Positions 49,798 to 59,506 of a DNA stretch of 64,000 bases are shown one piece after another (position 1 is the first letter of the stretch; every line of letters starts with the position of its first letter). The notes beneath the pieces are model-generated. The model made no database searches, had not been told where the DNA came from, and was given only the letters and a program-made list of their open reading frames with translations. Made by a program: the position numbers and the translations under genes. Origin of the DNA: Bifidobacterium catenulatum PV20-2 (GTDB taxonomy: Bacteria; Actinomycetota; Actinomycetes; Actinomycetales; Bifidobacteriaceae); assembly GCF_000800455.1 (NCBI RefSeq), contig NZ_CP007456.1:2232001-2296000 (forward strand). The letters run 5' to 3'.

Positions 49798-51285
49798 TTA
49801 AATGACGTTGGTATGAGCGATATCGCGATAACGCAATCCTGAATCCTTCCAGATGCGTTCCTGCGTGCCATAGTCGACACGTACGATGCCGAAGCGTTTG
49901 GTATAGCCAAGTGCCCATTCGAAGTTGTCAAGCAATGACCAGGCATAGTAGCCCGTCACTTTGGCTCCAGCATCAATGGCACGGGCCACAGCGAGTATAT
50001 GGGCGTCAAGATACGCCACACGCTTCGGATCATGCACAATCCTCCCCGGTACCACAGACCAGGATGCGGCATCATCCGCCACCATCGGACCTAGAACTCC
50101 GGCAACTGAATCATCCTTCGAAACCTCATCATCCCAGGCAGAACCATTCTCGGTGACCATAAGTTCCAGTCCAGGGTATCGTCGCGTAAGTTCCAAGAGG
50201 ATATCCGTAAGTCCCTGAGGATCTTGATTCCAACCCATGGCTGTCAACTCGCCCTCAGGCGGCAACGTCTCCACGTGTTCCTGCGCTGGAATGGGATTGT
50301 GATGGACATCAAGACCAGCTGGGGTCGTTGCCACGGGTGCGGTTTCATCGGATGCAATACTGGTGGCATCGGCACGGTACCGCACAGTATTGGTGGAATA
50401 ATAATTCACGCCAAGCACGTCAATCGGCTGCCGGATGGACTCAAGGTCACCGTCATGCACAAAATTCCAATCGGTGACCCGCGCCGTCGCCGTAAGAAGT
50501 TCAGAATCATATCTGCCTTCAAGCATGGGACCGAGAAACACTTCATTATTGAATAGGTCAGCACGTTTCTTGGCCATAACGTCCTCCTTGGAATCCGTCG
50601 CGGCGCGGGTGACCGACAGGTTCAATGTCACTGAACAGCGCGCTTTATCACCTAGTTCCGCGCGGATCGCCCGCACGCCCAGCCCATGCGCCAGATTGAG
50701 GTGATGCACCGCGGCCAATGCCTGTGCATGATCCTTGATTCCCGGGGCATGATCGCCACAACCATAGCCAAGATATGCCGCGCACCATGGTTCGTTCAAC
50801 GTGGTCCATGTATCCACTCGGTCTCCGAAAGCCTTGGCGAGACTGGCCGCGTATTCCGCGAACCGCAGCGCTGTATCGCGCCGAGGCCACCCCCCACAGT
50901 CCTGCAGGTACTGCGGCAGATCCCAATGGTATAGCGTGACAACGGGCCTGATACCGTTATCCCGCAGCATATCCAGCACGCGACGATAATGATCCAGGCC
51001 CTCGGCGTTGACGGTTCCGTCTGGAGTGGGTTGAATACGCGGCCACGCGATCGACATGCGGTACGCGCCAATGCCTAGTTCTTTCATCAAACTGATGTCT
51101 TGTGGATAGCGATGGTACTGATCACATGCGTTTTCACCGGAAGACCCATCGAATATGGTGTCAGGCCGGGCGCAAAACGTATCCCAGATGGACGGCGTGC
51201 GGCCTCCTTCATGAATGGCCCCTTCCACCTGATATGAAGCGGTTGCCGTACCCCAAGTGAATCCTTCAGGAAACCGGTAGTTCAT
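49798..51285 (-). CDS. GH1 beta-glucosidase
   Basis: About 495 residues from the ATG at 51285 (GAAGGAGCATCG upstream). Cytosolic retaining enzyme: FPEGFTWGTATASYQVEGA (5-23), acid/base E165 in TLNEP, NYYST near 295, nucleophile E379 in VTENGS, and YYAWSLLDNFEWALGY near the end. The aglycone-site residues are of the beta-glucosidase rather than the 6-phospho type, as no phosphate-binding Ser-Lys-Tyr motif is evident. Likely hydrolyses cellobiose-like or aryl beta-glucosides brought in by a neighbouring transporter. Confidence 0.92.
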   Translation of the reverse strand: MNYRFPEGFTWGTATASYQVEGAIHEGGRTPSIWDTFCARPDTIFDGSSGENACDQYHRYPQDISLMKELGIGAYRMSIAWPRIQPTPDGTVNAEGLDHYRRVLDMLRDNGIRPVVTLYHWDLPQYLQDCGGWPRRDTALRFAEYAASLAKAFGDRVDTWTTLNEPWCAAYLGYGCGDHAPGIKDHAQALAAVHHLNLAHGLGVRAIRAELGDKARCSVTLNLSVTRAATDSKEDVMAKKRADLFNNEVFLGPMLEGRYDSELLTATARVTDWNFVHDGDLESIRQPIDVLGVNYYSTNTVRYRADATSIASDETAPVATTPAGLDVHHNPIPAQEHVETLPPEGELTAMGWNQDPQGLTDILLELTRRYPGLELMVTENGSAWDDEVSKDDSVAGVLGPMVADDAASWSVVPGRIVHDPKRVAYLDAHILAVARAIDAGAKVTGYYAWSLLDNFEWALGYTKRFGIVRVDYGTQERIWKDSGLRYRDIAHTNVI

Positions 51286-51334
51286 CGATGCTCCTTCGCA
51301 ATAAGTTTTAGCTTCATGTTGCCGCAGCATTAAA

Positions 51335-51378
51335 GCGGTGAGGTTAATTCGAGTTTATAGCCGAGCCAACCTCACCGC
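51335..51378. terminator. Terminator between GH31 and GH1 genes
   Basis: GCGGTGAGGTT/AACCTCACCGC with a 22-base loop; TTTTTATT follows on the plus strand and TTTAA on the minus. It separates the GH31 operon from the GH1 gene. Confidence 0.75.
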
Positions 51379-51462
51379 AGTTTTTATTACGCACGAGTGC
51401 TGCAATATATTGACCCATGTGTAGGGTTCACGCTGAATTCTGAATTCTTGCTGAATCGATTG

Positions 51463-53877
51463 TCACAGCACCACCTTGCCATTCTGCGCAGCAACTGTTT
51501 TACCGAACCCAAGTCGTGCAGTAAACGCACGCCCGTCGGAACTGACGATTTCTGTCCCAATAGGTGTTCTGCACGCAGTAAATGTCACGGAAGAACCATC
51601 CGTTTCTGTTACTACGGCCTCCGCCCGATCTTCATGATCGAGAAATACTGAGATCAACGCGTCCTTGCCGTACTCGTAATCCGGAGTCTCGGCATCCGGC
51701 TTGGTGACCAATACGCTGCCGTCACGCACCCACAGCGGAATGGTATCGAAACCGTGGCGCTCGTTGCGCCATATACCGTGTTCGGTTGTTACCTTCTCGC
51801 CGGTGAACCAATTAGTCCAAGTGCCGGACGGTAGATAGTAATCTACATCTCCGGAATAGGTGAATACCGGAGCCACCAGCAAATTTGGGCCAAACATGTA
51901 TTGGCGGTCGAGTGTTCGGCAGGTGAGATCGTCAGGAAATTCGACAAACATTGAACGCATTACCGGAGTACCGTACAGATGCGGTTGCAGACCTACCTGA
52001 TACAGGTACGGCATCAGACTCAATTTAAGCTTGGTGAAGGTACGCGCCACATCCACAGCGGTCTGGCCCGGTGCGTTGACCACGCCGTTCTTTTCGTCCG
52101 CTTCATCGAACAACCATGGCACACGATACACAGAGGACCCGTGCATACGGGAATGCGAACCAAGTAAGCCGAAAGCGACCCAACGCTTGTACACGGCCGG
52201 ATCAGGATATGCGCCCTCAAAACCACCGATATCATGGCTCCAGAATCCAAAGCCCGAACTGGTGATGGATAGACCTGCACGCAAGGTCTGCGCCATGCCA
52301 TTGAATGTGGATTCGCAATCACCACCCCAATGCACCGGCTCCTGCTGGCCACCGACCGTGGCGGAACGTGCGAACAGGCACGCCTTGCCTTTGCCGTAAG
52401 TCTCCTCGATAGCCTCGAACACCGCCTGGTTGTACAGCTGGGTGTACCAGTTGTGCATGGAAAGCTTCGGTGAGCCGTCGTACCAGACCACATCGCGTGG
52501 AATACGCTCGCCGAAATCGGTTTTGATGGCGTCCACACCTTGGTTCAGCAGATGCTTGACCTTATCCTTGAACCATTCGCGGGCATCCGGATTGGTAAAG
52601 TCCACCAACGCCATTCCAGCCTGCCAGAAATCGGTCTGCCAAATCTCGCCATTGCCTTTTTTGACCAAATACCCCTTTTCTTTGCCTTCCTTGAACATGG
52701 AACCGCGCTGACCGATGTACGGGTTGATCCAGGCACAGATATGCAAGCCCTTGTCCTTATGCAGGCGTTTGAGTGTAGATTCGATGTCGCCGAAGAAGCG
52801 CTTATCCCATTCGAAGTCAGTCCAATGGAATTCGCGCATCCAATAACAGTCGTAGTGGAAGGCGCTTAGCGGAATGCCGCGTTCGGCCATACCGTCGATG
52901 AAGGAGTTGATAGTCTTCTCGTCATACTTAGTGGTGAACGAAGTGGTGAGCCATAAGCCGTAGCTCCACGCCGGCACGTTGGCCGGGCGGCCGACCAGCT
53001 TAGTATAGCGGTCAAGAATCTGCTTCGGAGTCGGCCCATAGATCACGCAGAAGTCGATACTCTCCCCGGGCACGGAGAACTGCACAGCCTCAGTGTTTTC
53101 GGAACCGACTTCGAACGACACGTGCCCACGATTGTTGACCAGCACGCCGTAACCGTTGGAAGTCATGTAGAACGGGATGTCCTTGTATCCCTGCTCGGAG
53201 GAGGTACCCCCATCCTCGTTCCAGATATCGATGGTCTGACCGTTCTTGACGTACGAGCCAAAACGCTCACCGAAACCGTATACGTTCTCCCCCACTCCCA
53301 GATGCAGCTGGATACCGGTGAATACGTCGGATTCGTCGTATGCGGAACCGTCCATACTCACACCGAATTCGCCTACGGGCTGCGCGTTGACGGCCGCACG
53401 CGGCTCAAGCTTGAATCGGGCGAGGGACTTTCCGACAGACTGTGTCAGCACTTTGCCGCCCTCGCCGGTGAATGTCATATTCCAAGGCGAGCCTTTGACT
53501 ACTTTTATGCTCAGCCCACCGGATGTCAACGTTGCCGAGGCGCCAATCTGACCGATCTCGCCGTCACCGTTGCCATCCTGAACTGCGGCGATGTAGTCGC
53601 GGTCGCCAGGCTCGTCAGCGTTCAGCAGGAATCCCGGGTATTCTGTCGCGCCCTGCCAGTGGTCGGCAGTCACACGAATCACGCCTTCAGCAGGACTGGT
53701 GATGTTGACCTCGAATGCCGGCAGATTCAGCGTGTTCGCACGTTCACGAACCGGTGCCACCGGTGCGAGCACGTTCAGGCTTTCGCCGTCCTTTCCAATG
53801 CCAACCTCATAGGCGTCACGCGCGTACAGGGCTTCCACGCCCGGCCGGGTAAGCCAGTAACCATTAGTGAACTTCAT
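51463..53877 (-). CDS. xylS: GH31 alpha-xylosidase (YicI-like)
   Basis: About 804 residues from the ATG at 53877, preceded by CCAGGAGCAACA; the open frame extends upstream without a ribosome site. Nucleophile D454 in AIKTDFGERIP and acid/base D520 in VHWGGDCEST; the 66-residue spacing equals that of E. coli YicI (D416, D482). LFARSATVGGQQEPVHWG, GFGFWSHDIGGFEG and HSRMHGSSVYRVPW are close to YicI. Removes alpha-xylosyl units (isoprimeverose, xyloglucan fragments). Fourth gene of a binding protein-permease-permease-GH31 cluster. Confidence 0.93.
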   Translation of the reverse strand: MKFTNGYWLTRPGVEALYARDAYEVGIGKDGESLNVLAPVAPVRERANTLNLPAFEVNITSPAEGVIRVTADHWQGATEYPGFLLNADEPGDRDYIAAVQDGNGDGEIGQIGASATLTSGGLSIKVVKGSPWNMTFTGEGGKVLTQSVGKSLARFKLEPRAAVNAQPVGEFGVSMDGSAYDESDVFTGIQLHLGVGENVYGFGERFGSYVKNGQTIDIWNEDGGTSSEQGYKDIPFYMTSNGYGVLVNNRGHVSFEVGSENTEAVQFSVPGESIDFCVIYGPTPKQILDRYTKLVGRPANVPAWSYGLWLTTSFTTKYDEKTINSFIDGMAERGIPLSAFHYDCYWMREFHWTDFEWDKRFFGDIESTLKRLHKDKGLHICAWINPYIGQRGSMFKEGKEKGYLVKKGNGEIWQTDFWQAGMALVDFTNPDAREWFKDKVKHLLNQGVDAIKTDFGERIPRDVVWYDGSPKLSMHNWYTQLYNQAVFEAIEETYGKGKACLFARSATVGGQQEPVHWGGDCESTFNGMAQTLRAGLSITSSGFGFWSHDIGGFEGAYPDPAVYKRWVAFGLLGSHSRMHGSSVYRVPWLFDEADEKNGVVNAPGQTAVDVARTFTKLKLSLMPYLYQVGLQPHLYGTPVMRSMFVEFPDDLTCRTLDRQYMFGPNLLVAPVFTYSGDVDYYLPSGTWTNWFTGEKVTTEHGIWRNERHGFDTIPLWVRDGSVLVTKPDAETPDYEYGKDALISVFLDHEDRAEAVVTETDGSSVTFTACRTPIGTEIVSSDGRAFTARLGFGKTVAAQNGKVVL

Positions 53878-53947
53878 TGTTGCTCCTGGATTATTGTGAT
53901 GATTTGTCTGAAAAACGACTTGCATACAGATGTGTACAGATACAAAT

Positions 53948-53989
53948 GGCTGTTTTCTCCGTATGAAGGAGATTACAGCGGAGACAGCC
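53948..53989 (-). terminator. Weak hairpin between permease and GH31 gene
   Basis: GGCTGTTTTCTCCG and CGGAGACAGCC pair with a three-base bulge. No long T run follows, so it may only reduce or process transcript between the importer and the GH31 gene. Confidence 0.4.
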
Positions 53990-54045
53990 ACAGATTTAAT
54001 GCCACGGCCGGGGAAGGGAACCGGCCGCAACTGTATGGCAATCCG

Positions 54046-54915
54046 CTACTTGACCGCGCCTGTGGTGATACCACGGGATAGCGTACGTTGGAAGATCAGG
54101 TAGAAGATGAGGGTTGGAACGATGCTGACCAGCGAGGCCGCGGCGGTTGTGGTCACGTCCATCAGGCGGTCTCCGGACAGAGAGCTGACCGCGATTGGGA
54201 TGGTCTGCGTAGAGTTGTCAACTAGGAAGGCCATCGGAATCATGTATTCGTTCCAAGTCCAGATGAAGAAGAATACGAGCATGACGCTCAGTGTCGGCTT
54301 GGAAATCGGGAACACGATCTTGCGGAAGATGGTCCAACGGTTTGCACCATCAATGGTCGCCGCTTCCAGAATCGCCTTTGGGAAGGTGCCATATACCGAG
54401 GAAAGCAGGTAGGTGCCGAAAGCGCTCTGAATCACGGTGAAGATGATGACGATCGCCCATTGGGAGTTGTATAGACCTATGTTCTTGAACATGATGTACA
54501 GCGGGTACAGCAAGGCTTCTTGAGGCATCATGTTGGCAAGCATGATGAGCAGAATAATCCATCGGCGCCCTTTGACGCGGCCGATGCCGAGTGCGAATGC
54601 GTTGAACATCGACAGAATCACCGCGAGGATGGCGACCAGTCCCGATGTCCAAATGCTGTTCCACAGCTTTTCCGGGTAGTTGACACGGTTCCAGAACTTC
54701 ATCAGACCGTCAAGACTGAACTCCTTTGGCCACGACAATGGGCCTGCCGCATTGTAATCGGCGGTTGTTTTGAATGCGTTGAGCAGCAGGACGATGAACG
54801 GGAAGAGCATCACCAGCCCGCCCACGATCAGCAGAGCAAGGATGAACCAGTCACCGGCGGTGCGGTTCTTCTTGGCTTTCGGGGCACGTACTTTTGCCAT
54901 TGTTACGCTTGTCAT
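54046..54915 (-). CDS. ABC sugar importer permease (MalG type)
   Basis: 289 residues, six spans, with the EAA loop ILEAATIDGANRWTIFRKIV near 190-210 for contact with the ATPase. GAGGAGTGATCTG precedes the ATG. Its start lies six bases after the partner permease stop codon. No ATPase gene is nearby, so it probably uses a shared MsmK-like subunit. Expected to carry alpha-xylosyl oligosaccharides to the GH31 enzyme encoded next. Confidence 0.92.
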   Translation of the reverse strand: MTSVTMAKVRAPKAKKNRTAGDWFILALLIVGGLVMLFPFIVLLLNAFKTTADYNAAGPLSWPKEFSLDGLMKFWNRVNYPEKLWNSIWTSGLVAILAVILSMFNAFALGIGRVKGRRWIILLIMLANMMPQEALLYPLYIMFKNIGLYNSQWAIVIIFTVIQSAFGTYLLSSVYGTFPKAILEAATIDGANRWTIFRKIVFPISKPTLSVMLVFFFIWTWNEYMIPMAFLVDNSTQTIPIAVSSLSGDRLMDVTTTAAASLVSIVPTLIFYLIFQRTLSRGITTGAVK

Positions 54916-54921
54916 TTCAGA

Positions 54922-55890
54922 TCACTCCTCGTCTTCTTTCGCGACCTTCTCCTGCACGTTGGTGAAGATAATCGACACCACGACGACCACCACGGTCAAT
55001 GCCGTGGAGATGGCGGCACCGTAGCCGACCTGTTGGGATTGGAAGAACTGCGTGTACGAATAGTACGACGGTACTATGGTGCTGGTTCCCGGACCGCCCT
55101 TGGTCAGCATGTAGACCGGACCGAACACCTTGAGGGCCGCGATGGTGCAGGTGAGCGCCACCACGAATATCTCGGGCTTGATGGACGGCAGGGTGATGGC
55201 GCGAAACCGTTGCCACCAGTTGGCACCGTCGAGGCTGGCTGCCTCGTACAACTCCGGATCGACGCGCTGCAGACCGGACATGAAGATGACCAGAGGGTAG
55301 CCGACCTGAATCCAGATCATGATAAGCATCAGGAAGATCAGCGAGGTGTCTGGTTTGCCGAGCCAATCATGCTGCAGCGAGCCTAGACCGACCGCCTTGA
55401 GCAGCGCGTTCAACGCGCCGTTTTCCGGTCGGAATATCCAGCCCATGACCAGAGCTGCGACGGAAATTGGCAGCAACTGCGGGAAGTAGTAGATGGCTCG
55501 CATGGTTGAGGCGGTTTTTGCACCAAACTTCTTCTGTACTACGTCAAACACGAGAGAGGAAAGAATCAGACCAAGCAGGATGGGGATGACCACCATAGCA
55601 ATGATCATCCAGATCGAGTTGCGGAACGAGATCCAGAATGTGGTGTCATGTATGAGCTTGGTCCAATTTGACAATCCGCACCAAACCGGCGGTTTGATAC
55701 CACGGTAGTTGGTGAAACTCAGGTACACATTCCACACGGCAGGGATGATGATGATCCACAGCAACATCAGAAAGCCTGGGATCAAATATAGCCAGAACCT
55801 GTTGGACGGGCTGCCGGGGATTCGAGACATCCCCTTTTCACGGGCATCCATCGGAGCGACCGAGTGGTTCTTGTTCTTTGTCGTAGTCAT
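54922..55890 (-). CDS. ABC sugar importer permease (MalF type)
   Basis: 322 residues; a polar N-terminal tail, then six spans with the EAA loop LYEAASLDGANWWQRFRAIT. Only a weak GGAAAGTG sequence precedes the ATG. It is separated from the binding-protein gene by a strong hairpin, so it may be expressed at a lower level than that gene. Confidence 0.91.
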   Translation of the reverse strand: MTTTKNKNHSVAPMDAREKGMSRIPGSPSNRFWLYLIPGFLMLLWIIIIPAVWNVYLSFTNYRGIKPPVWCGLSNWTKLIHDTTFWISFRNSIWMIIAMVVIPILLGLILSSLVFDVVQKKFGAKTASTMRAIYYFPQLLPISVAALVMGWIFRPENGALNALLKAVGLGSLQHDWLGKPDTSLIFLMLIMIWIQVGYPLVIFMSGLQRVDPELYEAASLDGANWWQRFRAITLPSIKPEIFVVALTCTIAALKVFGPVYMLTKGGPGTSTIVPSYYSYTQFFQSQQVGYGAAISTALTVVVVVVSIIFTNVQEKVAKEDEE

Positions 55891-56011
55891 AGCAGGTCAC
55901 TTTCCAAGTTCAACGTACATATGGCATCCGGTCGGCAATAATCTTCGATTGCGGATGCATGGGGCCTGGCAGCGTTGCCATGCCCCGGAAAAGTCTGACA
56001 GGAGAGGAAAA

Positions 56012-56039
56012 AGGTGTGCGGGGAGAACCCCGCACACCT
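56012..56039 (-). terminator. Internal operon hairpin (attenuator) after the binding-protein gene
   Basis: Perfect 12-bp arms AGGTGTGCGGGG/CCCCGCACACCT with a four-base loop; the minus strand continues TTTTTCC. It stands between the binding-protein and permease genes. Partial termination here would give the excess of binding protein usual in such importers. Confidence 0.85.
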
Positions 56040-56072
56040 GGGTTCAATTACTTTCAGTTATGGTTCAGGCGT

Positions 56073-57389
56073 TCAGTTCTTGACGCCGGCGGCTTCGACG
56101 CCCTTGTCGTAGTTGTCCTTCATCTGATTGAGTACCGTCTTGGTGTCGGAGGTGCCGTTGACGAGCTCCTGCAGCGATGAGTTGAGCTCGTCATAGAAAG
56201 TGGAGGTCGGCCAATCCGGGTAGAAGCCGAGGCCATCTTCCTTCACCACCTTGCTGAAGGATTCGACGAGCTCCTTGTTGGACGGATCAGTGATCTTGTC
56301 GGCGTTCGCCGCGATCGGCAGACCGCCGTTGTTGCCCATCAGGTCCTGCACTTCCTCGCTCAGCGTGATGTTGATGAACTTGGCGGCGAGATCCTTCTTC
56401 TTGGAGTTCTCCGGAATCACCCAGATGTTGCCAGAGGAACCGGGAATCTTCTTGGATTCTGGGAAGGTACCGATGGTCCAGTTGAAGTTCTTGGCGATAT
56501 CGCTCTGGAAGCGGCCGTACCACCATGTTCCGGAGAAGAACATCGGGTAGGTACCCTTGATGAAGTTCTGTCCGGCGTCTTCGGCCTTGGTGCCGGTGCA
56601 GTCCTTGGAGATGTAGCCCTCATCAACCCACTTCTTGATGGTGTTGGTTGCGTAGGTGGTGGCCTTGCCCTGCCAATCGACGTCACCGTCGTACATCTCG
56701 TAGGCCTTCAGGAACTTGCTGTCGGCTTTTTGCAGAACCAGCTGCCACCACAGGTGCTGCAGTGGGTATTCGGCCACGCCTTCGGAGAGCGGAGTGATGC
56801 CATTGTCCTTGAACTTCTGCATCGCAGTCTCAAGCTCATCCATAGTGGTCGGAATCTCAATACCGTACTTGTCGAACATGTCCTTGTTGTAGTACATCAC
56901 GACGTCTTCACCGTAGTTCGTGATGCCGTACCAGTCACCGGAGCCCATCACGCCCTTGTCATTGTATTTGCCGGTGTCGGCCAAAGAACCAGAAATCTTC
57001 TTGTCCCACTTGTACTGCTTGACATAATCGTTGAGGTTACTCAGCAGTCCCTGACTGGCCAGCAGACCTGCGGTGGCGTTGCCCTTGTTGTATTCCATGA
57101 CGTCCGGAGCGTCATCAGAATTGAGCACTTGGCTGGCGGTTTGGCGGATCTGCTCGAAGGATTTCTTCTCAAATTCGACTTTGACACCAGTCTCTTTCTC
57201 GAAGATATCCATGGCCTTCTTCCAGGCCTTGCCCATAGCACCATTGTCTTCCTCGTAGTGCCAGATCTTGATGGATTTAGGATTTTCCTCCTGAGCATTG
57301 TTGCTGCTTCCGCAACCAGAGAGGGATGTCATACCCATCAAGCTTGCTACAGACAGAACGGCTGCCATGATCTTACGGGACCACTTCAT
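56073..57389 (-). CDS. ABC importer sugar-binding lipoprotein
   Basis: About 438 residues from the ATG at 57389 (AAGGAGAAAACG upstream). Lipoprotein signal: KWSRKIMAAVLSVASLMGM then LSGC with the lipidated cysteine. The mature protein is a family 1 solute-binding protein (EKETGVKVEFEKKSFEQIRQ; MFFSGTWWYGRF). First gene of the importer-GH31 operon, regulated probably by the LacI gene upstream through the ATCGAAATTTCGAT site. Confidence 0.92.
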   Translation of the reverse strand: MKWSRKIMAAVLSVASLMGMTSLSGCGSSNNAQEENPKSIKIWHYEEDNGAMGKAWKKAMDIFEKETGVKVEFEKKSFEQIRQTASQVLNSDDAPDVMEYNKGNATAGLLASQGLLSNLNDYVKQYKWDKKISGSLADTGKYNDKGVMGSGDWYGITNYGEDVVMYYNKDMFDKYGIEIPTTMDELETAMQKFKDNGITPLSEGVAEYPLQHLWWQLVLQKADSKFLKAYEMYDGDVDWQGKATTYATNTIKKWVDEGYISKDCTGTKAEDAGQNFIKGTYPMFFSGTWWYGRFQSDIAKNFNWTIGTFPESKKIPGSSGNIWVIPENSKKKDLAAKFINITLSEEVQDLMGNNGGLPIAANADKITDPSNKELVESFSKVVKEDGLGFYPDWPTSTFYDELNSSLQELVNGTSDTKTVLNQMKDNYDKGVEAAGVKN

Positions 57390-57495
57390 CGTTTTCTCCT
57401 TTTTCAGCGCCATTACTAAAGAAGATTTCCAGGATAGACCCCGGAACCTTCCAGCCTCCATCGGCTTCATTATTGAAGTTAAACGAATGAACTAA

Positions 57496-57535
57496 TTTCG
57501 ACAAAAATGTTCGATGCAACTATCGAAATTTCGAT
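57496..57535. promoter_or_regulatory. LacI-type operators upstream of the importer operon
   Basis: A perfect 14-bp palindrome ATCGAAATTTCGAT (57522-57535) and a related dyad TTTCGACAAAAATGTTCGAT (57496-57515) lie 107-146 bp before the binding-protein start, the first touching the LacI stop codon. Shared TCGA half-sites suggest one repressor binds both. Confidence 0.65.
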
Positions 57536-58656
57536 TAGCGAAACGCAGCTACGTTCCCGCACACACTGGAAGCCACCGTCCCTCTCGCCTGGTATTCATA
57601 AGGCAACAACTCGACATAACCGGAACCGTTGCGCTCACCTTCGATTACTTCCAGCATAAGGTCAATCGCCCTCAAACAGACGCTTGCCGGCGACAACGGA
57701 ATCTCGTCAACTGGTTGCGGCAACTGCATCACGCCACCACACGTTCCGGCAGCAAGCATCGAAATATCAGCTGGAATGCTCTTGCCCATGTGACGAAGCA
57801 CTGTCTGCATATTACCTATCTGCGCCGCACTGGTCTGACCAACAATGAATGAAATCTTAGGATCCTCCGCGAAGGAGTCATCAAGTATACATCCCGCCTC
57901 ATGAAGGTCGCCGATGGCGGCGCACTTGAACACGACTGACATTCCCAACACCTTCGCACGCTCCAACAATGCATCGCGGAATCGGACGAGGAAGTTCGAG
58001 CCGGCACGGTACGCAGATGCGTTAGCGCCCACAAACAGCAGATGACGATGACCAAGTTCATAGGCGCGTTCGACTACCTCACGAGCCATACGAGCAAAAT
58101 CAAGATCAACGCAGTAGACGCTGCCGCAATTTTCAGGGTAACCAACTGAGACAACCGGCAGGTCGATAGATTTGGCAACTTCGGCGCGCGAGTCGTCCAT
58201 CAGTACATCCAACAACAGAATGCCATCGGCCATATTGTTATTGGCTACGCGGCGCATTTCGGCACCACCAGACTCATGCATAAGCAACATCAGATCATAT
58301 CCATGCTGCCTGGCGCTGGTAGCCAATCCAAAGAAGAACTGCGCATAATTCGAATAATCGGTGTACGAATGAACAGGAGAGCTTACCGCCAACACTTTGG
58401 TTCGTGGACGAGTTCGCCACCCGGTTCTGCTTACATCAGCTGCAGTACCAGTTGACCTATCTCCCACCACTGTATCATTGAGACGCCTGTCGTCAGCGCC
58501 CCGAGTCTTCTGCGACTTGGACCGATACCCCAAGTCCGCAGCGGCCTGCATAACCTTATCGCGAGTCTCCTTGCTGATGGTTCGCTTACCGCTCATCACG
58601 TACGACACTGTACTAATGGACACGCCAGCCCTCGCGGCAACATCTTTGATACCCAT
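57535..58656 (-). CDS. LacI-family transcriptional regulator
   Basis: About 373 residues from the ATG at 58656 (AAAGGAGCATATGG upstream). Helix-turn-helix IKDVAARAGVSISTVSYVMS at 3-22, then hinge and effector domain (VVSVGYPENCGSVYCVDLD; HLLFVGANASAYRAGSN). An Arg/Thr-rich insert (~52-80) between hinge and core is longer than usual. Probably represses the adjacent importer-GH31 operon in the absence of its sugar. Confidence 0.9.
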   Translation of the reverse strand: MGIKDVAARAGVSISTVSYVMSGKRTISKETRDKVMQAAADLGYRSKSQKTRGADDRRLNDTVVGDRSTGTAADVSRTGWRTRPRTKVLAVSSPVHSYTDYSNYAQFFFGLATSARQHGYDLMLLMHESGGAEMRRVANNNMADGILLLDVLMDDSRAEVAKSIDLPVVSVGYPENCGSVYCVDLDFARMAREVVERAYELGHRHLLFVGANASAYRAGSNFLVRFRDALLERAKVLGMSVVFKCAAIGDLHEAGCILDDSFAEDPKISFIVGQTSAAQIGNMQTVLRHMGKSIPADISMLAAGTCGGVMQLPQPVDEIPLSPASVCLRAIDLMLEVIEGERNGSGYVELLPYEYQARGTVASSVCGNVAAFR

Positions 58657-59506
58657 CCATATGCTCCTTTGCGATTTGCTATGTAAGAGCAATAGCCGTA
58701 TTCGCTCACAACCACCCTACAATGGCCTTTTGTCTATTTAGATTCAACGCCCACCATTAGCACTCGGTGGGCGTTGAATCTACCATGCGGGCTAGCTTCT
58801 GCAACGTTTATGCTGCGCGATTCAACCGACGAAGAGGTGGCTGATCCCTGTACAAGTAGCAGGAATCACATATTACTCAGTTCGGACGGCACCTTCGTTC
58901 CCAGTCCAAGCGTCCGGTTCCAATCCATCGGCACGAGTACGACGGCATCGATGCTTTTGCTCTACGAATCCGCCACGACTGACTCCGAAGCACTCCTCGC
59001 CAAGCTGCGTCCCTACGTCAACGACATCGAAGACTGACACGTTCACCGTCCAGACACCTTCCAGTTGCTTATAGGACATTCAATCGTCCAAACGAGCGCA
59101 CTAGTATGGGTGACGATTCGGTGTGCCCGTAATTCCCCATTTTCAGGAGTTGCGCCTCAACGGAAGCGACAATGCGATACGTACATTCCGCTGTTCACGC
59201 CTCTGCACCTTCATATGTCAAGCACCCTCAACTGCCGTTCGCTACAGGTACGTATCAGCCGCTGATCGCCAACAACAAAACGTTCTCCCCTGCCGACTTC
59301 AAAGCACGTCATCGCGCAGCACTGTATACGCACAAAGCTTCGCCTTGCGCAACTCCCGTCCGCAAAAGCATCTACACACCGACCGTTTCGGTTTCGTCTC
59401 CGCAAGTTTCCGAAGATGCTTCTGCAATCAAGCAACTGCAAAATAACCAGCCCCCCCCATAGCAGAAAAGCAATTCAAGAAGTAAGACAAATCACCGCAG
59501 CAACCA
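58657..59506. other. Gap with no recognised gene
   Basis: Contains a 17-bp inverted repeat (58739-58782) and short plus-strand frames (for example 58774-59037, ending LLAKLRPYVNDIED) that look like broken coding sequence but that I cannot identify. The right side reaches the IS5 element. Probably decayed DNA. Confidence 0.45.
58739..58782. repeat. 17-bp perfect inverted repeat
   Basis: TAGATTCAACGCCCACC and its complement around ten bases. It resembles a terminator stem but has no T tract on either strand. Confidence 0.6.

Noticed and set aside
58774..59037. 87-codon plus-strand frame as an intact gene
   Set aside because: It begins inside an inverted repeat, has no ribosome site and matches no family; kept only as part of a gap description.
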